Shown here: piece by piece, positions 17,478-25,527 of the stretch
Position numbering within the stretch: position 1 is the stretch's first letter
Layout of the letters: every line of letters begins with the position of its first letter
Origin: Deltaproteobacteria bacterium RIFOXYA12_FULL_61_11
Lineage (GTDB): Bacteria; Bdellovibrionota_F; JAHFAK01; YA12-FULL-61-11
Direction: 5' to 3'
NCBI GenBank assembly: GCA_001799195.1
Contig: MGSU01000300.1
Span: forward strand, 1,445 to 29,397
Length of the DNA: 27,953 nt
Translations under genes and position numbers: made by a program
Notes under the pieces: generated by a model
Told to the model about the DNA's origin: nothing
Database searches by the model: none
The model's input: only the letters and a program-made list of their open reading frames with translations

Positions 17478-19982
17478 TCACTGGTTAGTCACGGCCGGGT
17501 CGCCGGTGACGGTGTCGGGAAGGGGTTCGGGCATCAGCCCGATGTCGAAGCACTTCCAGGAGATCGGACAGCCCTTCTCGTCGAACCCGGCAACCACCTT
17601 CTGACCGCCGACGCAGGTCGTCGTCGAACGCAATCCGTCGAAGGCGCAGGTCTTGGGCGCGCACCTGGGGGGTTTGGGACAGATCATATTGCTGTCGGCG
17701 GTCTGCATGAAGAAGTCCTTCACGAGGACCTGTTCCGCGGTGCAGACAGGAAAATACTCGGGTATGCCTGGGCACGTCTCGGGCCGCACGCAGGTGGGGG
17801 GTAGCGGACATCCGTCCTCACCGGTACTCTGTAAGATCTTGCCGTCGAGACAGAAATCCGGACGCAGGTCGTAGTCGTACATCGGGCAGATCTTGGGTCT
17901 GCACACCGGGGGCAGCGGACAACCGATTTCGTCGTACCCACCGGAGGTGATGGTACCGTCGATACACCATTCGGAGGAAACCGCCATATCGGCCGTGCCT
18001 ACCGAGGTGCCGGTGATGAGATCTCCGTCAGGAGTCCTGACGTAGATGGGACATTCCTTGGGTTTGCAGACCGGGGGCAGCGGACAACCGCGATCGTCAT
18101 AACCGCCGAAGACCATGTTGCCGTCCGGGCAATAGACCATCATGGCATCATTGCCGGCTTCGGAGGAGGTTGCCATATCCGCATATTGCGGACATTCGTA
18201 CGGTTTGCAGCGCGGGGGCAGCGGGCAGCCGTTCTGGTCGAAGCCGCCGGAGATGATCTCGCCGTTCTCGCAGACCGGCATGGCCATGGTGTACATGGGG
18301 CAGATCTTGGGTTTGCAGACCGGGGGCAGCGGACAACCGTTCTGGTCGAAGCCGCCCGGGACTATCTCGCCGTCCTTGCACACGGGCATGACCGTGGGGT
18401 ATGCGGGGCAGATCCGCGGCTTGCAGACAGGGGGTAGCGGACAACCGCGTTCGTCGTAACCACCCGGGACCAGCTCTCCGTCCGGACAAGCGGGTTCCAT
18501 GATCCGGTCGGCGATTTCATCGCGCAGGACTCCGCCCAGGGCTGGGCCGGCATCCGTGGCGTTGGGAACCGCGGTGCGGTAGACAGGGCAGTCGACCGGT
18601 TGGCAGCGCGGCGGCAGCGGACAGCCGTTGGGGTCGAAACCGCCGGTGATGATGGCCCCGTCTTCACAACGCGGCATCACGTCGGGGTACATCGGGCACT
18701 GTTTGGGTTTGCAGGTCGGGGGCAAGGGGCAACCGCGGTCGTCGAAACCACCCGACACCGGGGTTCCGTCTGGGCAGAAGTTGTCCCAGTAAACCGGCAT
18801 GAGGTCGGCTTGGGCCGAGGAGGTAGTGATTTTCTCTTGGAGAGCGGTACCGCCGAGGATGTCGCGGTAGACCGGACAGTCTTTCGGCTGGCAGCGTGGC
18901 GGGAGCGGACAACCGTTCTGGTCGAAACCGCCGGAGATGATCCTGCCGTCCGGACAATTCGGCATCACCATGGTGTACATGGGGCATTCTTTGGGTTGGC
19001 AGACGGGAGGCATCGGACAACCGTCGGGGCCGATCGAGCCTGTGGTCCAATACCCCTCACACTTCTCGCGCACGAAATTCTCGTCCGCATTGCTGCTGAG
19101 GGTCCAACACTGTTTTGGTCTGCAGACCGGGGGCAAGGGGCAGCCCTCGGGGCCGAAACCGCCGTGGACGATGAGACCATCGATGCAGTATTTCTCCGGC
19201 ATGTCGAAATCGTAGGCAGGGCAGGTCTTCGGGCGGCAGATTGGAGGCATCGGGCAGCCGAGGTCGTCGAATCCACCGATGGTGATCTCGCCGCCTTCAC
19301 AGGTGGTCACACGTTCGCTCTGGAAGGTCGGGCAGGCCTTGGGCACGCAGCGCGGCGGCAACGGGCATCCGGCTTGATCGACCCCACCGGTCTGGATGAT
19401 ACCCATGGGACAGAATTCTTGGGTGATCTTAGGGTAGACCGGACAGGACTTCTTGTGACAGAGCGGGGGCATGGGGCAGCGCCGGTCGTCGAAGCCGCCG
19501 GGCATCCAGAACCCGCTCTCGCAAACCTGGGTCTCGGCGAAGGCATAGGCCGGACAATCCTTGGGCACGCAGAGCTTCGGCATGGGACACCAGTTCGAAT
19601 CGAAACCGCCGTGGATGAAGCGGCCGTCGGCGCACTCGGTCTCGGTGGTCTCCTGTAGGACCGGACAATCCACGGCTATCCCGCCCTGACTGTCGATGAA
19701 GATCTTGCGGGCCAGTTCGTGGACGTCGCTCATGTCGATCTTACCGTCGTTGTTGAGATCTTCGAGACCGGCTTCCTCGAGTTCGTTGGCGTCGGAACCC
19801 TGTTGAGCCATGCTGAAGAACTTGAGCACGTCGGCATTGTCGAGTTCGCCGTTACCGTCGACGTCGCCGACCACCTGTTGGACTTCTGCGCTGTCGGCGA
19901 GCTGGTCAATGAAGCTCTGACAGCCGAACATGGAGCCGAATACTGTCAAGAAGAACCCGATAAGTAAGACAGTGCGAAGCAT
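17478..19982 (-). CDS. Secreted Cys-rich protein with 17 repeats and a dockerin-like pair
   Basis: The 834 residues begin with a signal peptide ending MFGC (C21), a plausible though imperfect lipobox. Residues 40-95 hold two calcium-loop segments, DVDGNGELDNADVLKF and DLNNDGKIDMSDVHEL, arranged as in type I dockerins. From residue 106 to about 815 there are 17 repeats, mostly 36-40 residues and up to about 60. Each normally has four cysteines in the pattern CP...C-x-G...GGFD-x-x-GCPLPP-x-C-x-PK. Long inserts occur in repeats 8, 10, 13 and 14. The even cysteine count suggests disulfides formed outside the cytoplasm. The ATG at 19982 follows GGGAGGAAGCT, an excellent ribosome site; the frame further upstream is spurious. 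I know no function for this repeat; a surface or structural role is a guess. Confidence 0.9.
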   Translation of the reverse strand: MLRTVLLIGFFLTVFGSMFGCQSFIDQLADSAEVQQVVGDVDGNGELDNADVLKFFSMAQQGSDANELEEAGLEDLNNDGKIDMSDVHELARKIFIDSQGGIAVDCPVLQETTETECADGRFIHGGFDSNWCPMPKLCVPKDCPAYAFAETQVCESGFWMPGGFDDRRCPMPPLCHKKSCPVYPKITQEFCPMGIIQTGGVDQAGCPLPPRCVPKACPTFQSERVTTCEGGEITIGGFDDLGCPMPPICRPKTCPAYDFDMPEKYCIDGLIVHGGFGPEGCPLPPVCRPKQCWTLSSNADENFVREKCEGYWTTGSIGPDGCPMPPVCQPKECPMYTMVMPNCPDGRIISGGFDQNGCPLPPRCQPKDCPVYRDILGGTALQEKITTSSAQADLMPVYWDNFCPDGTPVSGGFDDRGCPLPPTCKPKQCPMYPDVMPRCEDGAIITGGFDPNGCPLPPRCQPVDCPVYRTAVPNATDAGPALGGVLRDEIADRIMEPACPDGELVPGGYDERGCPLPPVCKPRICPAYPTVMPVCKDGEIVPGGFDQNGCPLPPVCKPKICPMYTMAMPVCENGEIISGGFDQNGCPLPPRCKPYECPQYADMATSSEAGNDAMMVYCPDGNMVFGGYDDRGCPLPPVCKPKECPIYVRTPDGDLITGTSVGTADMAVSSEWCIDGTITSGGYDEIGCPLPPVCRPKICPMYDYDLRPDFCLDGKILQSTGEDGCPLPPTCVRPETCPGIPEYFPVCTAEQVLVKDFFMQTADSNMICPKPPRCAPKTCAFDGLRSTTTCVGGQKVVAGFDEKGCPISWKCFDIGLMPEPLPDTVTGDPAVTNQ
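17538..19667 (-). repeat. Array of 17 coding Cys-rich repeats
   Basis: This tandem array lies within the Cys-rich gene. The repeated DNA core encodes GCPLPP-x-C-(K/R/Q)-PK, seen on the plus strand as the recurring GGGGGCAGCGGACAACC-type block about every 110-180 bases. Repeats near the middle (7, 9, 11, 12) are the most alike, while the first and last ones have diverged, as expected for growth from the interior. The spacing is uneven and the units are translated, so this is not a CRISPR array. Confidence 0.88.
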
Positions 19983-20082
19983 AGCTTCCTCCCTCGAGGC
20001 AAGTACGTGGTCGCCCACGCTGATCTCAGATCGAGCCGTACGGTGTCTTCGCGGTAGTTGCGACTTGGCCACGATCGGGCGA

Positions 20083-20111
20083 AGAATACCCCTCCCTGCA
20101 AGGGAATGCAA
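20083..20111 (-). promoter_or_regulatory. Possible promoter of the Cys-rich repeat gene
   Basis: On the minus strand, TTGCAT (20106-20111) and TATTCT (20083-20088, four of six consensus bases) are 17 bases apart, in the divergent spacer 19983-20213. The implied leader is about 95 bases long and ends in the strong GGGAGGA ribosome site. Confidence 0.35.
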
Positions 20112-20120
20112 CTGCAAAGG

Positions 20121-20149
20121 TTGCCTTTCCCGCCGATCCATGCTATGGA
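20121..20149 (+). promoter_or_regulatory. Possible promoter of the MshEN-tadA-tRNA unit
   Basis: TTGCCT (20121-20126) and TATGGA (20144-20149) are separated by 17 bases, about 60 bases upstream of the MshEN gene. The match is moderate at best. It lies back to back with the candidate promoter for the Cys-rich gene. Confidence 0.28.
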
Positions 20150-20213
20150 CTCGACCGAACTCATGGAGAGGACTTTCTCGGTCCTGACGATGAGCTCGAC
20201 AACGTAGGGGGGG

Positions 20214-20690
20214 ATGATGACGAAACGCAAACGCTGGAAACTCGGAGAACTGCTGCTCAGACTTGGACTGATCGATGCCGAACAGCTCAATGCCGGGCTG
20301 ACCTACCAGAAGCTCGAGCGTGCGCACGACGAGGATGCGCCTCTAGGAGAATTCTTCACCAAGCATCGCATCGTATCACCCAAGGTAGTATCGACCCTGC
20401 TGGCCTATCAAGAAAAACATGCCGAAAAGAAAGAATACAAGATCAGTGGATTAGATGACCAGAGGGTTCTTGGGGCCATCGATTCCCTCACCGCCCGGCA
20501 GCATGGGATCTTCCCGATCGTACTCAAGGAAAGCCCTGAGGAAGCCTGGCTCTACCTGGCGATGCGCGATCCTGAGGATCGTTCCCTGATAGAGGACATC
20601 GAATTCCGTTCCGGCTATTTCGTCAAACCGGTGAAAGCCGATGACGAATCCCTAACCCGGGCCATCGAACGGTATTATCCCAGCAACTGA
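20214..20690 (+). CDS. Stand-alone MshEN (type II secretion E N-terminal) domain protein
   Basis: The 158 residues match the N-terminal domain of GspE/PilB/MshE ATPases: KLGELLLRLGLIDAEQLNAG, then a second LGEFF...IVSPKVVSTLLAYQ unit, and a C-terminal half with HGIFPIVLKE, LYLAMRDPEDRSLIEDIEF and VKPVKADDESLTRAIERYY. MshEN domains of this type can bind cyclic di-GMP. No ATPase domain follows, so this is a single-domain version, possibly an adaptor or second-messenger sensor. An HD-GYP protein is encoded nearby, but a link is only inference. Two ATGs in a row (20214, 20217) follow a G-rich ribosome site; the second has better spacing. It ends 21 bases before tadA, suggesting cotranscription. 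Confidence 0.8.
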   Translation: MMTKRKRWKLGELLLRLGLIDAEQLNAGLTYQKLERAHDEDAPLGEFFTKHRIVSPKVVSTLLAYQEKHAEKKEYKISGLDDQRVLGAIDSLTARQHGIFPIVLKESPEEAWLYLAMRDPEDRSLIEDIEFRSGYFVKPVKADDESLTRAIERYYPSN

Positions 20691-20711
20691 CCGCATCTTG
20701 TTCCTCCAGCG

Positions 20712-21203
20712 ATGACCTCCCTCACGATCACTGATCCTGGCCTCCCGTTTGAAACATTCATGCGTGAAGCCCTCACCGAGGCTGCCAGAGCCGCGACAGC
20801 GGGCGAGGTGCCGGTCGGGGCGGTCTTGGTCCTGGACGGGCTCGTGTTGGCTCGGGCCTGCAATACCCGCGAAGCGGAGCAGAATCCGCTCGGCCATGCC
20901 GAATTGAACGTACTCACCGCTGCCGCCGAACGGCTCCGCGACTGGCGGCTCACCGGGACTACCCTCTACTGCACCGTGGAACCTTGTGTGATGTGCGCTG
21001 GAGCCTTGGTCCATGCCCGAGTGCAGACCGTCGTGTTCGGTTGCCGTGATCAGCGTTGGGGTGGCCTGCGCAGCCTCTACCGTCTCGGCGAGGACGAACG
21101 CCTCAATCACCGCCTCGAGGTGATCGAAGGAGTGCTCGAGGAAGAATGCCGTAGTATGATAGTTGACTTTTTCCGGGCGAAGAGGAACAAGGGGAAAGCG
21201 TAA
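20712..21203 (+). CDS. tadA: tRNA-specific adenosine deaminase TadA
   Basis: TadA converts the wobble adenosine of tRNA-Arg(ACG) to inosine. The 163 residues contain the zinc-dependent deaminase motifs HAE (62-64, with E64 as proton shuttle) and PCVMC (91-95, C92 and C95 as zinc ligands). The flanking GEVPVGAVLV and GCRDQRWGGLRSLYRL segments are typical of the family, and the length is normal. The ATG at 20712 lacks an evident ribosome site, so translation may depend on coupling to the gene upstream. It lies 32 bases before the tRNA-Ser gene. Confidence 0.95.
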   Translation: MTSLTITDPGLPFETFMREALTEAARAATAGEVPVGAVLVLDGLVLARACNTREAEQNPLGHAELNVLTAAAERLRDWRLTGTTLYCTVEPCVMCAGALVHARVQTVVFGCRDQRWGGLRSLYRLGEDERLNHRLEVIEGVLEEECRSMIVDFFRAKRNKGKA

Positions 21204-21227
21204 GGACGGGCTCCCGCCGGCCCGTCC
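21204..21227 (+). other. GC-rich hairpin between tadA and tRNA-Ser
   Basis: An 8-bp perfect stem (GGACGGGC at 21204-21211 against GCCCGTCC at 21220-21227) directly follows the tadA stop. There is no T-run after it, so it is not a normal intrinsic terminator. It could stabilise the tadA mRNA end or mark a processing point before the tRNA. Confidence 0.5.
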
Positions 21228-21235
21228 CGTCTACC

Positions 21236-21321
21236 GGAGAGGTGGCCGAGAGGTCGAAGGCGGATGATTCGAAATCATCTGTAGGGTTTCCCTACCGGGG
21301 GTTCGAATCCCTCCCTCTCCG
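21236..21321 (+). tRNA. tRNA-Ser (anticodon CGA)
   Basis: This 86-base tRNA has a 7-bp acceptor stem (GGAGAGG with CCTCTCC) and G as discriminator base. The anticodon stem GATGA/TCATC has loop TTCGAAA, giving anticodon CGA for codon UCG. There is a long variable arm (about TGTAGGGTTTCCCTACC) and a T arm with GGTTCGAATCC. The long variable arm and G73 are serine identity elements. The 3' CCA is not encoded (TTA follows), so it must be added by CCA-transferase. Confidence 0.96.
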
Positions 21322-21332
21322 TTACAATAGGT

Positions 21333-21371
21333 CCAGGCAAGGCCAGGGAAGGCTGCCTGGATATTCTTTTT
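21333..21371 (+). terminator. Rho-independent terminator after tRNA-Ser
   Basis: A 7-bp stem (CCAGGCA at 21333-21339 with TGCCTGG at 21354-21360) with a possible inner GCC/GGC pairing is followed by ATATTCTTTTT. It lies 11 bases after the tRNA and probably ends the MshEN-tadA-tRNA transcript. The following stretch 21372-21628 (257 bases) shows no gene or motif I can support. Confidence 0.8.
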
Positions 21372-21628
21372 CAAAGAGTTGTAAGAACTATTTGAAGAAT
21401 ACGAGATCCACAACCCGGGTCGTGCGCGGTGGTGGCTGAGAAAACGGAGCCGGGAGGCGGAAACCTCATCCCCTTCGGGTGCAGGCGAGCGCTTCCGATG
21501 GCGACTCTCCCTCTGCATCATGGCGACCCGTTTGACCGCATGCTCATCGCCCAAGCATTGTCTGAAAACCTTTGTCTGGTAAGCGCTGATCGTGCACTCG
21601 TGTCGTAGGAGGCTGCCGTACTGTTGAT

Positions 21629-22489
21629 CTAGCGGCACTGCGCCGGAAGCTCCTCCAGCCGTCCGTGGATCTTCGGTCCTTCGGTGCCGGTGAGGACGAG
21701 ATGTGAGCCGTCCTTGGACAGGGTCTGGGTTTCCCGGCCATCGCAGCGCAAGTCCCGATCGAAGACTCGACAGGTGTAGGTGCTGAAGAGCAGGCCGACC
21801 TTGTCCTCGACGCATCCGAGCACGGTGCCGTCCTTCGCGATGGTGTAGAAGCTCGAGTACATGGCCTCGTGATGTTGCCAGGTTCCGACGTAGGCGGTAT
21901 CGGCCTCGCCGTGCGGTTCCTCCGCGGTCGTGGGGTCGGGTTCCTCCGGGGGGTGGATTGCTGGATCCTGGGGCTCGTCGATCGGTAGGGGTGGAGGATC
22001 TGGTGCTGCCGGGCATTCCGAGGGAATAGCGTCGAGTTTGCCGTAGGTCGCTGTCCCAGCGGTCGAACTGATGGAGAGATGCGAACCGTCCATGGAGAGA
22101 GTCTGGGGCTCTTCACCGGGGCAGGTCAGGAGGTCGTGGTCCAGGGTGCAGGTTTGTGCCTCAGGTGGGTTACCCAAGGTGTCGATCCGGCACGAGCGTA
22201 CGTTGCCGTCGCTGTCGATGTCGTAGTAGCGGGAGTACATGGCCTCGTGGTGCTGCCAGGTCCGGACATAGGCCGAGGCGACGTCGCGTTCGGGACCGGC
22301 CTGGTCGGTTTCGACGTCCTTGGCTGACGCAGGTGCCGGGTCCTCATCGCCCTTGGTCAAGGCGCCGAGCTCGAGGGTGCAACCCAGGACGAACAGGCCC
22401 CCGAGGCAGCAAGCCAAGAGGTGCCGCAAAGGTTGGGTGCCGGTCACGAGGTTGGAATATCGTAGGAACGTGTGCCCTTTCGGTTGCAT
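21629..22489 (-). CDS. Lipoprotein with a tandemly duplicated domain
   Basis: The 286 residues carry a signal peptide ending in lipobox VLGC (C37), so outer- or inner-membrane anchoring through lipid is expected. Two copies of an 85-residue domain follow, at about 75-159 and 200-285, joined by a Pro/Glu-rich linker. Shared features are the opening WQHHEAMYS, an aromatic strand with a DG turn, the closing QTLS-x-DGSHL, and four cysteines in each copy. The domain is not recognised. The ATG at 22489 is chosen because GGGGAG lies eight bases upstream, though the signal peptide N-region is then unusually long; a GTG 14 codons later lacks a ribosome site. The gene stands alone, facing the tRNA terminator. 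Confidence 0.8.
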   Translation of the reverse strand: MQPKGHTFLRYSNLVTGTQPLRHLLACCLGGLFVLGCTLELGALTKGDEDPAPASAKDVETDQAGPERDVASAYVRTWQHHEAMYSRYYDIDSDGNVRSCRIDTLGNPPEAQTCTLDHDLLTCPGEEPQTLSMDGSHLSISSTAGTATYGKLDAIPSECPAAPDPPPLPIDEPQDPAIHPPEEPDPTTAEEPHGEADTAYVGTWQHHEAMYSSFYTIAKDGTVLGCVEDKVGLLFSTYTCRVFDRDLRCDGRETQTLSKDGSHLVLTGTEGPKIHGRLEELPAQCR

Positions 22490-23043
22490 GAGGTTGTCTC
22501 CCCGATGTTGCCCGTTCATGCCGCAAGCGAGGTTGAACTCACGGGGGTGAGAGGTCAAGCCAATATCGAAGATGAAGGAACCATTGCCGTCGAAGGTGAA
22601 GTGGAGTCACCTTGCGGCGATCCTGGTGATGAAGCTCGGGCGGAAGAGCGTGATGAGCAAAAAAAACAGACCATTCTTCCAGGGCAGTTCTTGTACAGCG
22701 CGCGAAGAATGCGTAGGTGCGTCTTTTCTCGTGGCGGGCATCTTCAACTTGCCGATGGAACCGCCCCAAAACCACCCAATGACACCCTTGACGGCATGAA
22801 GAAGGTAACCAGGAAAGCGCGGTATGGAAACCAAGTCCGGCTTTGGGGTCCTTGTTTTCCAACGCATCGGCGATAGCGAGGCTTGGTGCCCGAGCGGCGG
22901 CGAGAGCTTTGGTATGCTCTCAAAAAGCCTGGAGGAGGCACTTGGTAGGGGTTTGACAGAAGTTCGGTGACCCACTGTAGAAGGACGGAAGTTCGGTGTA
23001 CACGAGAGGGGTGTCCGCATCGGCTTTGAGGATGGGGGGCGAC
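22490..23043. other. Unexplained 554-base spacer
   Basis: No convincing gene is seen between the two lipoprotein genes. Short open frames exist on both strands and overlap heavily (for example minus 22607-23020 and plus 22472-22876). None has a ribosome site, a recognisable motif or a clean frame. An 11-base direct repeat (GAAGTTCGGTG at 22959-22969 and 22988-22998) and a weak 4-bp hairpin with a T-run on the minus strand near 22920-22940 are present. The latter may end the phosphoesterase-DUF3089 transcript. The spacer may be the relic of a lost gene or element. Confidence 0.4.
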
Positions 23044-25257
23044 CTATTGGGCGCTGAGGTACTTCTCAACGCGGTTGGCGGCGTTGGTGCGCAGGTTGAA
23101 GTAGTAGAAGGGGATGTCGTACGAGTGGTACACGCCAGGGCCGAAGCCAAGGATCAGGTTGCTGTCCACTGCCGTGCTGCACACGACCACACCCTTGGAT
23201 TTGTCCACGCGGGCGTCCGCGTATTGGGGCACCTGGGAGAATACGCCGCCCTTGCCCGGCATGTACGAGCCAAGTCCCTCTTCTGTGGTGGCGGTGGTCT
23301 CGTCCAGGGTCCAGGAAATGGGGTTGATGGCGATGGCTCCGGGCAACAGGAAGGGCGCTTGGGACAGGTCAACCCCGGGGGCAAGGGTGTTGTAGGAGAT
23401 GATCACGCCCGTGTCGTCAGGGCCCTGGGCAAAGTGCAGGTGGGGATTGGCCGCCAGAAAGTCACTCGTAATCGAGTAACCGATGATATAGGCGGCCACC
23501 ATGCGCTTGAGGTACTCTGGATGGGTTTTGAAGTAGCCGGCTAGTAACAGTTTCAGCACATTGGCGCCCTGGGAGTGACCCAGCAGCAGGAACGGCCTAC
23601 CGTCGTTGTAGTGCTGGAAGTAGTAGTCCAGGGCAGCCTCGGCATCTGCAGCCGGGACACTGGCGATAAACGCGTCCCGCTGGTCGGGGGGCAGCGAGAG
23701 GCTGTAGACCCCTTCCCCCTGACGATAGTAGGGGGCGTAGACATTGCCGACGGTCTCGAAGGCCGTGGCTTGCCGGGCGTAGGCGGAAGCGGAACCAGCA
23801 AGCATGGAGGCGTTGTCGATGGGGCATATATTGGGCTCGGAGTCGTCCAGTTTGCGCCAGGCGGTGGGGTATAGGTAGAAGACATCCACTGCCTTGTTGG
23901 TGGCCTGGGGCAGGTGCAGCCAATGAGCCGCCAGGGAGTAATCGGTGAGGGCCCCACCTGCGGTATCCCCCAGGCGAAGCGAGTCGGCAGCCAGTTCCTC
24001 CATTCGGCCTTTGTTCATCCGGTAGAGCCTGACGTCGGTCTGCGAGTCAGCGGCGGAACCCTGGGGGTTGATGACGACGAAGTTCAGGTTGCTGCTGTTG
24101 GGGTTGTGGTCGATCCATGTGCCCGAGTTTGCGTAGATGGTTTTCAGGCCAGCGTGGTTTTCGCCCGCAATGATCCGCGGCTCGTGGGTGTGCCCGAAGA
24201 CGACAATACGAACCGGGGAGGCCGGGTTCTGGAAGTACTGTGTCTCTGCCTGCTTGTCGGTGCCTGACGCCTTCGCCGCGTCGGTCAGGGCCTGCATGAT
24301 CGGGATGTGGGCCGCTACGCGGTTGATGGTCTGGCGCTGGTCCCATGTATCCAGCGAGGTTCTAAACAGATTCATGTCAATGGGGCCTCCCGGGGCCTCT
24401 TGGAAGGGCGGGACGTCGTTGATGGCATAGGTCTTGGTGAAACCGTCAAGGTTGGTGACGATGATCTTTTCGGCGAAGGTATTCTCCACCGGGTACTTCT
24501 CGAGCAATGTCTTCCAAATGCCCCAGTACACATAGGCCAGTTGCTGTGCGGGGTTAAGGGTCACCTCAGGAATGGTGTCACCCGCGGTCTCGCAGCCCTG
24601 CAGCACGTGCAGCACGGCGATGCGGGTGAAGAAGTAGCCCGGAGGCATGATGGAACCTGGTGCCACGGCGGCGTTGGACAGGGGATCCGGCGCGCAGAAG
24701 AAGTTGTAGCGGTGGCCGTGCTCGATGGCTATCTCGGGGTGATCCTGGGGGCTGTAGGTGCCCAGGCCAAGCTGGTCGTCACGGGCCTGGTTGATGCCCG
24801 ATAGGATGCTGTCCACATTCGCTGCGGTGATGGTTAGGTCGTGGTTGCCTGGCACATAGGTCACCCGGATTGTGCCGTCCTGGATGATGTTGTTGAAGGC
24901 GCCGATGACTTCAGGGTTCGCTGCAGCGATACGCTTGACGAAGTCGGCCTGGTCCTTCCCCGCGTAGGTATCGGTGGTGGCCGGCACGAACCACTCATCC
25001 AGCAGGTCACCGGCAATGACCAACTCGCGCACAGTGGGCGACTGCCGGACCGTCTGCAGGAACTCGGCAAGGGCGGGAAGATTGTCATGGCACTCGGCGT
25101 AAGCCAGGTCGGCCCCGAGATGGAGGTCACTGATGACCACAATTTGGGTGCGGGCGTCGGCGCCGGTGTTCAGGGGACCAAGAGCGTTCTCTTTGGTTCC
25201 ACATGACACCATCAGCAAGAAGGCCAGGAAAAGGGTTACAGCCTGCAACTTGTGCAT
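23044..25257 (-). CDS. Phosphoesterase-DUF3089 fusion lipoprotein
   Basis: The 737 residues begin with a signal peptide and lipobox LMVSC (C19). Residues about 38-400 form a calcineurin-like metallophosphoesterase with every motif intact: SDLHLG (D44, H46), GD at 83-84, GNHD at 137-140, EHGH at 179-182 and GHTH near 370. Residues about 430-737 form an alpha/beta hydrolase of the DUF3089 type, opening with AVDVFYLYPTAW and holding the nucleophile elbow GHSQG (S562). One secreted, lipid-anchored chain thus joins a metal-dependent phosphoesterase with a probable esterase; phospholipid or nucleotide breakdown is conceivable but unproven. The ATG at 25257 follows GGAGGA by seven bases. Possible IS21-type end sequence lies just upstream. 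Confidence 0.88.
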   Translation of the reverse strand: MHKLQAVTLFLAFLLMVSCGTKENALGPLNTGADARTQIVVISDLHLGADLAYAECHDNLPALAEFLQTVRQSPTVRELVIAGDLLDEWFVPATTDTYAGKDQADFVKRIAAANPEVIGAFNNIIQDGTIRVTYVPGNHDLTITAANVDSILSGINQARDDQLGLGTYSPQDHPEIAIEHGHRYNFFCAPDPLSNAAVAPGSIMPPGYFFTRIAVLHVLQGCETAGDTIPEVTLNPAQQLAYVYWGIWKTLLEKYPVENTFAEKIIVTNLDGFTKTYAINDVPPFQEAPGGPIDMNLFRTSLDTWDQRQTINRVAAHIPIMQALTDAAKASGTDKQAETQYFQNPASPVRIVVFGHTHEPRIIAGENHAGLKTIYANSGTWIDHNPNSSNLNFVVINPQGSAADSQTDVRLYRMNKGRMEELAADSLRLGDTAGGALTDYSLAAHWLHLPQATNKAVDVFYLYPTAWRKLDDSEPNICPIDNASMLAGSASAYARQATAFETVGNVYAPYYRQGEGVYSLSLPPDQRDAFIASVPAADAEAALDYYFQHYNDGRPFLLLGHSQGANVLKLLLAGYFKTHPEYLKRMVAAYIIGYSITSDFLAANPHLHFAQGPDDTGVIISYNTLAPGVDLSQAPFLLPGAIAINPISWTLDETTATTEEGLGSYMPGKGGVFSQVPQYADARVDKSKGVVVCSTAVDSNLILGFGPGVYHSYDIPFYYFNLRTNAANRVEKYLSAQ

Positions 25258-25292
25258 GGGCGCGTCCTCCAAGAGGTTCGATGCCCCCAATG

Positions 25293-25340
25293 GCCACCTG
25301 AAAATGTTCCACCTGTGGCCGGGTCAAACTGTTCCACCGG
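25293..25340. mobile_element. Possible IS21-type terminal remnant
   Basis: Two direct copies of TGTTCCACC (25305-25313 and 25330-25338, 25 bases apart) lie within TGGCCACC...GTGGCC-type sequence. Several short tandem terminal repeats of this kind are typical of IS21-family ends. No transposase gene or second end is seen, so the call is tentative. Further right, an 8-bp inverted repeat (GATACTCT at 25355-25362, AGAGTATC at 25403-25410) is of unknown meaning. The rest of the 25258-25527 stretch holds nothing I can name. Confidence 0.3.
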
Positions 25341-25527
25341 CAGGGCGGGATAACGATACTCTGACCTGGGTTTCGGGTCTATGCTTGTTCCTTCTTCATC
25401 GTAGAGTATCATCACTGGACTTCACCTCGATCAACTGCTGCTCCATGCACTGCCCCCGGTCTTTTGTGTGTCTCCGGTAAACCTAGCCGAGTCCCACGAC
25501 CAGCGGAAGATGCGTTTGGTTACGCGC

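Noticed and set aside
17538-19667. Regularly recurring DNA blocks, considered as a CRISPR array
   Set aside because: Unit lengths vary, the blocks are part of one long translated frame with conserved cysteines, and no cas genes are present.
21231-22016. A minus-strand frame containing GEGGIRTPG
   Set aside because: This peptide is the antisense translation of a tRNA-Ser gene, a known source of false gene calls.
22607-23020. A 137-codon minus-strand frame in the spacer
   Set aside because: No ribosome site, no motif, no signal peptide, and equally long frames overlap it in other phases.
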